Origin: Nonomuraea sp. MG754425
GTDB taxonomy: Bacteria; Actinomycetota; Actinomycetes; Streptosporangiales; Streptosporangiaceae
Direction: 5' to 3'
Length of the DNA stretch: 39,100 nt
NCBI RefSeq assembly: GCF_021699195.1
Contig: NZ_SSXE01000082.1
Location: forward strand, 1-39,100
Position 1 is the first letter of the stretch, and every line of letters starts with the position of its first letter. Below the pieces are notes generated by a model. It saw only the letters and a program-made list of their open reading frames with translations, made no database searches and was not told the DNA's origin. Of the stretch, positions 24,849 to 32,484 are shown piece after piece. A program made the translations under genes and the position numbers.

Positions 24849-25634
24849 ATGAGAAGACCGATCGTCATCCTGCTCAGCATCATGGTCGCCGCCGCGCTCT
24901 GCGCCACCGGAACCGTCGGCTACCTCGCCTTCCTCCGCCCGGCGGACCACGCGCCGTCCGACGTCTGCGCCGCCCCGGCCACCCGGCCCCGCGTCGTGGC
25001 GGCCGGGGCCAGCATGACGCAGGGCTCGCTCGGCGCGGACTGGGTGGCCGCCCTGCGCGCCGCGCACCCCGCGTACGAGTTCGTCAACGCCGGCGACAAC
25101 GGCGACACCAGTGCCGGCCTGCGTGAGCGCGTGGACGCCGACATCGTGGCGTGCCGCCCCACGGCGGTGACCCTCCTCATCGGCAGCAACGACGTACGCG
25201 ACGGCGTCCCGCCGGAGCGGTACCGCGCCAACCTGCGCGCGATCGTGGACCGCGTCAAGGACGCCACCGGCGCGCGCATCGCCCTCATGTCCCTGCCCCC
25301 GCTCGGCGAGAAGCTCGGCACCGGGATCAACCGCACCCTCACCGGCTACAACGCGGCCGTCAAGGAGGTCGCCGCCCAGACCGGGGTGACCTACCTGCCC
25401 CTGCACGAGCGCATGGCGGACCTCCTCCGGCAGGGCCCCAGGACGTCGTACGGCTTCAGCTTCCCGCTCGCCTTCACCGTCGCCGCCGAGCACTACCTGC
25501 TGCGGCGCACCTGGGACGAGATCGCCCGCGCCGGGGGCCGCGAACTCCTCGTGGACCACCTCCACCTGACCGACCGGGGCGGCGCCATCGTCACCGACCT
25601 GTCCACCCGCTGGCTGAACGGCCTCGAACCGTGA
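24849..25634 (+). CDS. membrane-anchored or secreted SGNH/GDSL hydrolase
   Basis: The 261-residue protein starts with a hydrophobic helix (IVILLSIMVAAALCATGTVG) and an outward SGNH hydrolase domain. Block I is VVAAGASMTQGSLGADW, with Ser replacing the usual GDS context. Block II glycine lies in NAGDNGDTSAG, block III is LIGSNDVRDG and block V is LVDHLHLTDRGG with the Asp-x-x-His pair. It probably hydrolyses an ester on a lipid or cell-wall glycan. GGAG eight bases before the ATG at 24849 favours this start over GTG 24840. Control by the divergent TetR is possible. Confidence 0.88.
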   Translation: MRRPIVILLSIMVAAALCATGTVGYLAFLRPADHAPSDVCAAPATRPRVVAAGASMTQGSLGADWVAALRAAHPAYEFVNAGDNGDTSAGLRERVDADIVACRPTAVTLLIGSNDVRDGVPPERYRANLRAIVDRVKDATGARIALMSLPPLGEKLGTGINRTLTGYNAAVKEVAAQTGVTYLPLHERMADLLRQGPRTSYGFSFPLAFTVAAEHYLLRRTWDEIARAGGRELLVDHLHLTDRGGAIVTDLSTRWLNGLEP

Positions 25635-25689
25635 CGCGGCCGCGGCTCGTGCCCGGGAAATCGGGAAAGCCGACCACACCCGCCGGGCG

Positions 25690-25731
25690 CAGCCCTCAGC
25701 CCTCAGCCCTCAGCCGTCAGCCCTCAGCCGT
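25690..25731 (+). repeat. six tandem 7-bp units (CAGCCCT/CAGCCGT)
   Basis: CAGCCCT three times, then CAGCCGT, CAGCCCT, CAGCCGT: six uninterrupted heptamers between the hydrolase and the phosphatase genes, about 40 bp before the -10 of the latter. Slippage at this locus could vary the promoter distance. Confidence 0.85.
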
Positions 25732-25766
25732 CAGCGGAAGCCGGTTCCGGGGTGGGCCCGGCTGGC

Positions 25767-25772
25767 TACGCT
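25767..25772 (+). promoter_or_regulatory. -10 of a leaderless phosphatase transcript
   Basis: TACGCT is followed by six bases and the ATG at 25779. No ribosome site is present, which suits a leaderless message. Confidence 0.4.
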
Positions 25773-25778
25773 CGTGCC

Positions 25779-26210
25779 ATGACCGCGACCTGGGCCCCTG
25801 ATGCCACCGGCGTGCTGCGCCTGCCGTCGGGCCGGCTCGTCCGCGGCCGGGGCCTGCGCCACCCGCTCCCGCCGGGCCCGCAGCCCACCTTCGCCCTCTA
25901 CCTTCTGGGCAAGCAGCCGCCGCCCACCGGCTGGGAGCAGCGCTGGTTACGCTGGCCCGACTTCTGGCTGCCGTCCGATCGCGAAGCCGCGGCCGGCAGC
26001 CTGCGCGAGGCGTGGCAGCGGGCGGGGGAGGAACGCGTCGAGGTCGCCTGCGGCGGCGGTCGCGGACGCACCGGCACCGCCCTGGCCTGCCTGGCCGTGC
26101 TCGACGGCGTCCCCGCCGACCGCGCGGTGGCCTACGTCCGTGAGCATTACGACCGGCACGCCGTCGAGACCCCGTGGCAGCGCCGCTACGTCACCCGCTT
26201 CGGCCGCTGA
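25779..26210 (+). CDS. dual-specificity/tyrosine phosphatase-like protein
   Basis: The 143-residue protein contains a cysteine-phosphatase P-loop, C91-GGGRG-R97 followed by TG, in VEVACGGGRGRTGTALACL. About 30 residues earlier the sequence WPDFWLP (59-65) looks like the WPD loop with the general acid D61. The helix after the P-loop and a terminal YVREHYDRHAVETPWQRRYV complete a small dual-specificity-like fold. It is at the lower size limit for the family and has no membrane helix. It should remove phosphate from protein tyrosine/serine or from a small molecule; the target is unknown. It is transcribed alone. Confidence 0.82.
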   Translation: MTATWAPDATGVLRLPSGRLVRGRGLRHPLPPGPQPTFALYLLGKQPPPTGWEQRWLRWPDFWLPSDREAAAGSLREAWQRAGEERVEVACGGGRGRTGTALACLAVLDGVPADRAVAYVREHYDRHAVETPWQRRYVTRFGR

Positions 26211-26244
26211 CACCGGCCCGTCGCCGCCGCGGGTCGCCGGGCGG

Positions 26245-26511
26245 TCACTCCACGGTGCGCAGGATCCGCTCGATCGACTCCGTACGCGCGCGCAACTCCG
26301 CCAGGTCGGCGGCCATCCGCTGCTGCGCCTCCGTGGTGGCCTGGGCGAGTTCCTCGAACCGCTGCACGAGCCGCCGCAGGTCGTCGGCCGCGTCGGCCTG
26401 GCGCCTGGACTTGCGGGCCTCGAACATGCCCACGGTGACGACGCTGATCAGGAACGTGACGAGCACCAGCACCCCGAGGAAGAAGATGACCTCGGGCCAG
26501 GAAAACGACAT
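26245..26511 (-). CDS. 88-residue one-helix coiled-coil membrane protein
   Basis: The product begins MSFSWPEVIFFLGVLVLVTF, a single N-terminal membrane helix. A basic stretch (EARKSRRQAD) and a heptad-rich cytoplasmic coiled coil (DDLRRLVQRFEELAQATTEA, LAELRARTESIERILRT) follow. Its ATG overlaps the stop codon of the ArsR gene by one base (TGATG), and GAGGGCTCC is upstream inside that gene, so the two are translationally coupled. Coiled-coil partners of this type may hold the regulator at the membrane; that is inference. Function unknown. Confidence 0.75.
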   Translation of the reverse strand: MSFSWPEVIFFLGVLVLVTFLISVVTVGMFEARKSRRQADAADDLRRLVQRFEELAQATTEAQQRMAADLAELRARTESIERILRTVE

Positions 26512-26843
26512 CAGGAGCCCTCCTCGGGGACCGGCCTGGTAAGGGTCTTGGCCGCCTCGGCCAGCGCCGACGCGGTGAGGTGCAGGCTGAAGTCGGTGAC
26601 CTCGTAGTACTTCATGGCCTTGCCGTCGTCCGACAGTTCGAGGCTGCCGGCGATCAGGCCGGCCGCCTCCAGCCGGCGCAGGTGCATGTGCAGCAGCGGG
26701 CGGCTCACCCCGATCACGCGGGCCAGGTGGCTGACGTAGTCGCGGCCGGCCGCGAGTTGCGCGATGATGCGCAGCCGCAGCGGGTTGGCCAGCGCCGCGA
26801 GCATCTCGACCAGGGCGTCTCCCGTCGGCCCGGCCTCCGTCAT
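26511..26843 (-). CDS. ArsR-family winged-helix regulator
   Basis: The 110-residue protein has an ArsR-type fold: MLAALANPLRLRIIAQLAAG, then the recognition part YVSHLARVIGVSRPLLHMHL and RRLEAAGLIAGSLELSDDG as the wing. There are no cysteines and no typical metal site, so the signal is not a thiol-bound metal. It lies just after the glycosyltransferase gene, about 50 bases downstream of whose stop it starts on the same strand, and is coupled to the one-helix protein. It may respond to membrane state through that partner. Confidence 0.85.
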   Translation of the reverse strand: MTEAGPTGDALVEMLAALANPLRLRIIAQLAAGRDYVSHLARVIGVSRPLLHMHLRRLEAAGLIAGSLELSDDGKAMKYYEVTDFSLHLTASALAEAAKTLTRPVPEEGS

Positions 26844-26894
26844 AGCGTCCCATCAGGTGTGAGCGTCTTCTTGCCGGGCACCGTAACACAGGGG

Positions 26895-28223
26895 CTAAGC
26901 GATCTTGACGGCTTCGCGTTCCGGGGCCGGAGCCGCCTGTTCGCCCCTGGCCAGGGTCAGCCCCGCCGCCAGGCAGATCAGCGGGATCGCCGGGATGACG
27001 TACCGGACGTCGAAGGCCGCGAGGAACGGCGGCGAGGCGATCAGCGCGAGCGCGGCCAGGCCGGGCAGCAGCGCCTCCCATCGCCGCCGGACCAGCGCCG
27101 CCGCCAGCGTCGCGACCAGGGCCAGCGTGAGCAGCGGGAACGGCACGTAGCCGAAGCGCTGGTAGGCCCGCAGCCAGCCGGCGAACGGCTCCACCACCCG
27201 GGTCGCCGCCGGACCGGCCTCGTACGACTCGGCCACCCCGCGCACCGACTCGCTGATCGGGCGTTCGGCGGCGGGCAGCTTGTACGGCGTCTTCTCGTCC
27301 ACGCCGGTACGTTCCCAGCGCAGCAACTGCTCGAAGTCGGTGGCGACCGCCCCCAGGTAGTCGCCGGGCTGGGCGAGGATGGCCTGCCTGGCGAACTCGC
27401 CCGCGAGCTGGTTGCGGTTGGCCGTGCCGGGCACCTTGAGCAGCGGCGAGAAGCTCTCCCACAACCAGTGCGGCGGATAGGGCCGCTGCTCGACCGGCAT
27501 GTCGGGGCACAACACGGCCAGCCGCTCGGGCGGCTTGATCACCTCGCAGTCGGCGAAGCTCATGGTCCGGGACCACAGGAAGTTCCCGTCGGCCTCGGTG
27601 AACCCGAACTTGTCCTTCTCCACCTTCATCCAGGTCGCGTACGCGCCCAGCGGGATCGCCCCGGCCACCAGCAGCGCCACCAGCGGACGCCAGCCGTACC
27701 GCCGGACCAGCAGGTAGGCGGCGGTCAGGAGCAGCAGCGGCAGGCCGACGGTCCTGGTGATCCCGGCCAGGCCCAGCAACATCCCGCCCACGGCGGCGGT
27801 GGCCGGGGTGACCCGCCAGACGATGAGCGTGACGGCCGCCGCGACGAGCACGATGAAGACGGCGTCCGCCATGATCATGTGTTCCAGCAGGATCAGGAAC
27901 TCGTCGTACAGCAGCGGTGTGACCAGCAGCGTCGCGCCCCAGCCGGGCAGGCCGCGGCGGCGCAGCAGCGCGTACAGGGCCACGGCCAGGCCCAGCGTCA
28001 GCAGGTGCTGCAGGACCGTCACCAGCGTGAGGCTGTGCGCGGGCCGCAGCAGCGCGAGGAACAGGGAGTACCCGGAGGGCCGCGAGGTGCCCGGCGTCAG
28101 CTCCTCGCGCAGGAAGGCGAAGGAGTCGCCGTAGAAGAGGATCGCGGGAGGGAAGCCGAGCACCGCGAGCACCCGCAGCCCGACCGCCGGCAACATGGCG
28201 ATGACCAGTGCGCGATGGGCCAA
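26895..28223 (-). CDS. polytopic GT-C type glycosyltransferase-like protein
   Basis: A protein of about 442 residues with ten or so membrane helices. The first extracytoplasmic loop carries FYGDSFAFLREELTPGTSRP, with an Asp placed like the catalytic residue of GT-C enzymes, followed by SGYSLFLALLRPAHSLT. A second loop has LLEHMIMADAVFIVL. A large outer domain (about residues 215-335, with two cysteines in FADCEVI and LAVLCPDMP) separates the last helices. This architecture fits polyprenyl-phosphate-sugar dependent transferases. Start uncertain: TTG 28223 has GAGGAAG ten bases upstream; ATG 28196, GTG 28253 and ATG 28322 are alternatives. Confidence 0.72.
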   Translation of the reverse strand: MAHRALVIAMLPAVGLRVLAVLGFPPAILFYGDSFAFLREELTPGTSRPSGYSLFLALLRPAHSLTLVTVLQHLLTLGLAVALYALLRRRGLPGWGATLLVTPLLYDEFLILLEHMIMADAVFIVLVAAAVTLIVWRVTPATAAVGGMLLGLAGITRTVGLPLLLLTAAYLLVRRYGWRPLVALLVAGAIPLGAYATWMKVEKDKFGFTEADGNFLWSRTMSFADCEVIKPPERLAVLCPDMPVEQRPYPPHWLWESFSPLLKVPGTANRNQLAGEFARQAILAQPGDYLGAVATDFEQLLRWERTGVDEKTPYKLPAAERPISESVRGVAESYEAGPAATRVVEPFAGWLRAYQRFGYVPFPLLTLALVATLAAALVRRRWEALLPGLAALALIASPPFLAAFDVRYVIPAIPLICLAAGLTLARGEQAAPAPEREAVKIA

Positions 28224-28417
28224 GACGGTTCCGCTTCCTCGTGGGTTCGGCACCCCACAATAGTGGACATCCCGGTCACCGAAACGGGGAAATCCGGACC
28301 CGCCGCGAGGTCTGCGTGTCACCTGGATGCGCGCGTCCCTCTTGTCGGGAGCGATTACCGAATGACATTCTGAAATTCGATCGTCACCCCGCCGCCGCCC
28401 TCCTCCGGAGGATCCGC

Positions 28418-30226
28418 ATGACCATCGACAAGGACGCCCTGCGCCGGAAGTATCGCGAGGAACGCGACAAGCGGCTGCGCCCGGACGGCAACGACCAGTA
28501 CCTCCGCCTCACCGGCCGCTTCGCCCACTACCTCGACGACCCGTACACGCCGTGGACCGAGCGCGCGCCCAGAACCGACCACGTGACGGTCGCGTTCGTC
28601 GGCGGCGGCTTCGCCGGGCTCGTCACGGGAGCCCGGCTGAAGGAGGCCGGGGTCGAGGACGTGCGCATCGTGGAGAAGGGCGGCGACTTCGGCGGCACCT
28701 GGTACTGGAACCGCTACCCGGGCGCGCAGTGCGACACGGCCTCGTTCGTCTACCTGCCGCTGCTCGAAGAGACCGGTCACATGCCGACCGAGAAGTACGC
28801 GCACGCCCCCGAGATCCTCGAACACTGCCGCCGCATCGGCAAGCACTACGGCCTGTACGACAACGCGCTCCTCCACACCGAGGTGACGGACCTGACCTGG
28901 GACGAGGAGCACTCCCGCTGGCTGGTCCGGACGAACCGCGGCGACGCGTTCACCGCCCGGTTCGTCGCCATGGGCATCGGCCCGCTGCACGTCCCGAAGC
29001 TGCCGGGCATCCCGGGCATCGACGACTTCCGCGGCCACGCCTTCCACACGAGCCGCTGGGACTACGCCTACACGGGCGGCGACCCCTCCGGCGCGCCCAT
29101 GGACCGGCTGGCCGACCGGCGGGTGGCCGTCATCGGCACGGGCGCGACGGCCGTGCAGTGCGTGCCGCACCTCGCGCGGGCCTGCGGCGAGTTGTACGTC
29201 TTCCAGCGCACGCCGTCCTCCGTGGACGTCCGCGACAACCGGCCGACCGACGCCGAATGGTTCGCCACGATCGCGACCCCGGGCTGGCAGCAGCGCTGGC
29301 TGGAGAACTTCACCGCCAACCAGACCGGCGGCCAGGCGGACGAGGACCTGGTCATGGACGGCTGGACGGACATCTCCCGCCGCTTCCGCGCCAGGATCGG
29401 CCGGTTGCCCCCCGAGGAGCTCACCCAGGAGAACATGCTGGCCGCCTTCGAGGACTCCGACTTGGAGAAGATGGAGGAGATCCGCGCCCGCGTGGACGCC
29501 GTCGTCGAGGACCCGGCCACCGCGCGGAAGCTGAAGGCGTGGTACCGCCAGCTCTGCAAGCGCCCCTGCTTCCACGACGAGTACCTCCAGGCGTTCAACC
29601 TCCCGGGCGTGCACCTGGTGGACACCGACGGCAAGGGCGTCGAGCGCATCACGGACAAGGGCGTGGTGGTGGCGGGCCGCGAGTACGAGGTCGACTGCGT
29701 CATCTACGCCTCCGGCTTCGAGGTCGGCACCGACTACACCCGCCGCGCCGGCTACGACCTGACCGGCCGCGGCGGGGAACGCCTGTCGGAGCACTGGGCC
29801 GACGGCATGCGCACGCTGCACGGCGTCCACGTGCACGGTTTCCCGAACGCCTTCCTCGTCCAGCCCACGCAGGCCGCCAACCTCATCTCCAACATCCCGC
29901 ACAACCTGACGGAGGCGGGCCGGACCATCGCCGTCACCGTCAAGCACGCCCTCGACCACGGCTACGCGGAGATCGAGCCCACCAAGGAGGCCGAGGACGC
30001 CTGGGTGGACTTCCTGCTGACCGGCGCGGGCCGCCTGCTCGGCTCTCCCGACTGCACGCCCGGCTACTACAACAACGAGGGCCAGGACCCGGGGAAGAAG
30101 GGCTGGCTCGGCGTCGGCCACCCGCACGGCGCGATGGCGTACTTCTCCTTCATCGACCGATGGCGCGAGTCGGGCGCGTTCGAGGGCCTCGACTTCCGGC
30201 GGGCGAAGGACGACGGATCAAGGTAG
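28418..30226 (+). CDS. flavin-containing Baeyer-Villiger-type monooxygenase
   Basis: The 602-residue protein has an FAD-binding motif AFVGGGFAGLVTGARL (59-74), GGTWYWNRYPGAQCDTAS (92-109) and an NADPH-binding motif VAVIGTGATAVQCVP (236-250). The type I BVMO fingerprint is at 204-215, FRGHAFHTSRWD, ending in Asp rather than the more usual Pro. A helical insertion around 300-370 and an N-terminal extension of 50 residues are shared with cyclohexanone- and phenylacetone-monooxygenase relatives. Such enzymes insert oxygen beside a ketone using NADPH and O2; the substrate is not predictable. GGAGGA seven bases before the ATG is a strong ribosome site. It is divergent from the glycosyltransferase. 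Confidence 0.93.
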   Translation: MTIDKDALRRKYREERDKRLRPDGNDQYLRLTGRFAHYLDDPYTPWTERAPRTDHVTVAFVGGGFAGLVTGARLKEAGVEDVRIVEKGGDFGGTWYWNRYPGAQCDTASFVYLPLLEETGHMPTEKYAHAPEILEHCRRIGKHYGLYDNALLHTEVTDLTWDEEHSRWLVRTNRGDAFTARFVAMGIGPLHVPKLPGIPGIDDFRGHAFHTSRWDYAYTGGDPSGAPMDRLADRRVAVIGTGATAVQCVPHLARACGELYVFQRTPSSVDVRDNRPTDAEWFATIATPGWQQRWLENFTANQTGGQADEDLVMDGWTDISRRFRARIGRLPPEELTQENMLAAFEDSDLEKMEEIRARVDAVVEDPATARKLKAWYRQLCKRPCFHDEYLQAFNLPGVHLVDTDGKGVERITDKGVVVAGREYEVDCVIYASGFEVGTDYTRRAGYDLTGRGGERLSEHWADGMRTLHGVHVHGFPNAFLVQPTQAANLISNIPHNLTEAGRTIAVTVKHALDHGYAEIEPTKEAEDAWVDFLLTGAGRLLGSPDCTPGYYNNEGQDPGKKGWLGVGHPHGAMAYFSFIDRWRESGAFEGLDFRRAKDDGSR

Positions 30227-30240
30227 TACCTTCGTCCTCC

Positions 30241-30684
30241 ATGAGTTATGACCTTTACTTCGCCCGCCGCGGCCCCGGCCAGTCCCTGACGGAGGCGCTG
30301 GAGACCCCCACGGCGCCCCGGCAGCCCGATCTGGAGGCGTGGGCGGAGGTCGTCGCGGGGATCCGCGACCTGCTCGGCGACGTGCGGACCGTCGAGTACC
30401 CGCCGAACTGGGAGCTCGACCACGAGGCCACCGGCATCTCGGTGAGCCACTGGGGAGGCGACTGGGAGCTGAGCGTCCCCTACTGGACGCACGGCGCGGA
30501 CGCCCGCCGGGTCGTCGGCCTGCTGTACGAGGCGGCGTCCGTGGTGGAGCGGGTCTCCGGGTTCGAGTGCTTCGACCCGCAGCTCGGGCTGCCGAAGGCG
30601 GAGGTGGCCGACCTCGGGGCGGCGGTGCCGATGTTCGACGCCGTGGCCGACCGCTTCGGGCGCAGAGGCGTCGCCAACGCCTGA
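30241..30684 (+). CDS. hypothetical protein (147 aa)
   Basis: From ATG 30241 the product begins MSYDLYFARRGPGQSLTEAL and includes DVRTVEYPPNWELDHEATGI, SHWGGDWELSVPYWTHGAD and a helical end (RRVVGLLYEAASVVERVSGF). It resembles small acidic actinomycete proteins that begin MSYDLYF/W and often sit alone, of unknown role and perhaps related to SMI1-type immunity folds. It lies only 14 bases after the monooxygenase stop. TAGTAC at 30224-30229 overlaps that stop and may be a separate -10. No membrane helix. Confidence 0.75.
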   Translation: MSYDLYFARRGPGQSLTEALETPTAPRQPDLEAWAEVVAGIRDLLGDVRTVEYPPNWELDHEATGISVSHWGGDWELSVPYWTHGADARRVVGLLYEAASVVERVSGFECFDPQLGLPKAEVADLGAAVPMFDAVADRFGRRGVANA

Positions 30685-30738
30685 CCACGGCGCGCGGCGC
30701 GGACGACGGCGCACCGGCGGGCCCGGCTCAGGGAGCGA

Positions 30739-31170
30739 TCACGACAGGCAGAACTCGTTGCCCTCGGGGTCGGCGAGCGTGACCCACCAGTTGGGGCCCT
30801 GCCGGCCCCGGTGCAACTCCTTCGCGCCCCTGGCGGTGAGCCGAGCGACCGCCGATTCGATGTTGCCGGCCCCGACGCGGATGTCGAGGTGCAGACGGTT
30901 CTTGACCGACTTGGGTTCGGGCACGAGCTGGAACAGCACGCGCGGAGCCCGTTCGAGGCCGTCGGGGTGCCTGATGGCCGTGCCCGACCTCCACACCAGC
31001 GCGCCGTTGTGCGTGGTCGTGTCGTCCTCCGAGGCGTAACCCTTGTCGATCATCTCCCGGATGAACGCCGCGTCCTGCGCCTCCACCTGCCAGCCGAGCG
31101 CGCCGGCCCACCAGTCGGCCAGGGGGTGCGGGTCGCCGGTGTCGATGACGACCTGGAAGTCATATGCCAT
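30739..31170 (-). CDS. VOC-fold glyoxalase-like protein
   Basis: The 143-residue protein has the N-terminal module YDFQVVIDTGDPHPLADWWA and a second module NRLHLDIRVGAGNIESAVAR, ending WWVTLADPEGNEFCL. These are elements of the glyoxalase-like (Glyoxalase_6) group. Possible metal ligands are H94 in LHLDIRV and the terminal Glu in DPEGNEF. Reaction unknown. The ATG is six bases after a TAGGAT hexamer, without a ribosome site, so the message is probably leaderless. It is divergent from the metallo-hydrolase gene across only 44 bp. Confidence 0.88.
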   Translation of the reverse strand: MAYDFQVVIDTGDPHPLADWWAGALGWQVEAQDAAFIREMIDKGYASEDDTTTHNGALVWRSGTAIRHPDGLERAPRVLFQLVPEPKSVKNRLHLDIRVGAGNIESAVARLTARGAKELHRGRQGPNWWVTLADPEGNEFCLS

Positions 31171-31176
31171 GCAACG

Positions 31177-31206
31177 ATCCTAAAAGCAGGGTTCAAAAGT
31201 TAGAGT
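31177..31206. promoter_or_regulatory. divergent leaderless promoters (VOC gene and MBL gene)
   Basis: Minus strand: TAGGAT (31182-31177), six bases, then ATG 31170. Plus strand: TAGAGT (31201-31206), eight bases, then ATG 31215. The two -10 elements are 18 bp apart, so their -35 regions overlap and transcription in the two directions is likely exclusive. Confidence 0.55.
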
Positions 31207-31214
31207 CGGGTGGC

Positions 31215-32009
31215 ATGAACGAGCAGTGGCAGGAGGTAGGCGACCGGGTTTACGTCCGGCGTCATCGGTCGTACAGCGTCAACGCCGGGCTGATCGTCGG
31301 TGACGGTCACTGCCTGGTGCTGGACACGCGCGGCTCGCACCGGGAGGCCGCCGACCTGATCGAGGCTGTCAGGTCGGTCACCGCCTTCCCCTGGACGGTC
31401 GTCAACAGCCACTCCCACTTCGACCACTACTTCGGCAACGCGCTCTTCGGCGGGGCCGAGATCTGGGGTCACGCCAGGTGCGCCGAGGAGATCGAGGCGT
31501 ACGGGGAGACACATCGCTCCGGCCTGGTCGAGCAGCGCCCCGAGCGGCGGGAGGAGCTGGAGGAGGTGGCGATCGTGCCGCCCGACCACACCTTCACGGT
31601 CGCGGCCAGCCTCGACATCGGCGGGCGCATCGTGCACCTGCGGCACTTCGGGCTCGGGCACAGCAGCAACGACGTGGTGACGCACGTGCCGGACGCCGGG
31701 GTGGTGTTCGCCGGTGACCTGGTGGAGGAGGGGGCGCCGCCCGCGTTCGGCGACTCGTACCCGCTGGACTGGCCCGCGACGCTGCGGGCGATGCTCGCCG
31801 AGATGCCCGAGCCGGTCGTCGTGCCGGGGCACGGGGCGGTGGTCGATCGGGCGTACGTGGCGGCGCAGTGCGCGGAGCTGGAGCTGGTGGCCGAGCTGGC
31901 CAAGCGGGCGCACGTCGAAGGGCTGCGGGACGTGATCAGGCTCTTCCCCTACCCGGAGGACGTCTCGCGGCAGGCCATCGGCCGCGCCTTCACCCAGCTC
32001 GACGCCTGA
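31215..32009 (+). CDS. metallo-beta-lactamase-fold hydrolase
   Basis: The 264-residue soluble protein has the zinc-binding HxHxDH motif at 66-71 in VVNSHSHFDHYFGNALFGG. Later metal ligands lie in LRHFGLGHSSNDVVTHVPDA, VVFAGDLVEEG (the Asp bridging the metals) and VVVPGHGAVVD. The short loops fit general MBL hydrolases (lactonase, glyoxalase II or quinolone-response types) rather than true beta-lactamases, since no signal peptide is present. Substrate unknown. The start is set by the leaderless promoter. Confidence 0.9.
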   Translation: MNEQWQEVGDRVYVRRHRSYSVNAGLIVGDGHCLVLDTRGSHREAADLIEAVRSVTAFPWTVVNSHSHFDHYFGNALFGGAEIWGHARCAEEIEAYGETHRSGLVEQRPERREELEEVAIVPPDHTFTVAASLDIGGRIVHLRHFGLGHSSNDVVTHVPDAGVVFAGDLVEEGAPPAFGDSYPLDWPATLRAMLAEMPEPVVVPGHGAVVDRAYVAAQCAELELVAELAKRAHVEGLRDVIRLFPYPEDVSRQAIGRAFTQLDA

Positions 32010-32054
32010 CTCAGGCCGCGCCGGCGGCTCCTCGACAGATTTCACTTGCCTTCG

Positions 32055-32077
32055 CTATATTGCAAACTGCAATATAG
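32055..32077. promoter_or_regulatory. perfect 23-bp palindromic operator
   Basis: CTATATTGCA (32055-32064) and TGCAATATAG (32068-32077) are exact inverse complements around AAC. This AT-rich dyad sits 30 bp before the SnoaL-like gene, where a -10 or transcript start is expected. The regulator is not encoded next to it. The form suits a TetR-, MarR- or PadR-type dimer. Confidence 0.7.
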
Positions 32078-32106
32078 AGATAAGCAACTCAACGAAGGAG
32101 TCGTCC

Positions 32107-32484
32107 ATGACCACCGAGGCCGCCCACCTGCTCACCCGGCTCACCGAGACCTGGAACGCCGGCGACGCCACCGCCTACGCCGAGCTGTTCACCCAGGACG
32201 CCGACTACATCACGTTCTTCGGCCTGCACCTGAAGGGCCGGCAGGCCATCGAGGACGCCCACCGGGAGTTGTTCAAGACCCCGATCAAGCTCACGGAAGG
32301 CGGCCCGGCCCCCCAGGTCAGGAGCCTCACCGAGGACGTCACCCTGGTGATCTCGGGCGGCACGTCCACCGTGGACGGCACGCCCGACCCCACCCGCGAC
32401 TCCGTCATCACGCTGACCGCCCTGCGCACCCCCGAGGGCTGGCGCTTCGCCTCCTTCCAGAACACCCGGGTCGGCCGGCCATGA
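32107..32484 (+). CDS. SnoaL-like/DUF4440 (SgcJ/EcaC-type) protein
   Basis: The 125-residue protein is an NTF2-like cone fold: LLTRLTETWNAGDATAYAEL, FTQDADYITFFGLHLKGRQA, IEDAHRELFKT and TLTALRTPEGWRFASFQNTR. Relatives annotated SgcJ/EcaC occur with polyketide and resistance genes, but most are uncharacterised. No catalytic residues can be named with confidence. AGGAG six bases before the ATG is clear. The stop overlaps the next ATG (ATGA), so it forms an operon with the SRPBCC gene under the 23-bp palindrome. Confidence 0.88.
   Translation: MTTEAAHLLTRLTETWNAGDATAYAELFTQDADYITFFGLHLKGRQAIEDAHRELFKTPIKLTEGGPAPQVRSLTEDVTLVISGGTSTVDGTPDPTRDSVITLTALRTPEGWRFASFQNTRVGRP

Noticed and set aside
25690..25731. 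CRISPR-like repeats
   Set aside because: Seven-base units without spacers, only six copies, no cas genes: a simple tandem repeat.
28360..28370. GAATG-A-CATTC dyad upstream of the monooxygenase
   Set aside because: Five-base arms only; expected by chance in a sequence of this length.
28552..30684. 710-codon frame through the monooxygenase
   Set aside because: Only its last 147 codons (from ATG 30241) look like protein; the rest is an out-of-frame shadow of the BVMO.
31215..32009. Metallo-beta-lactamase resistance gene
   Set aside because: Only the generic HxHxDH fold is present; no signal peptide and no features specific to true class B lactamases.
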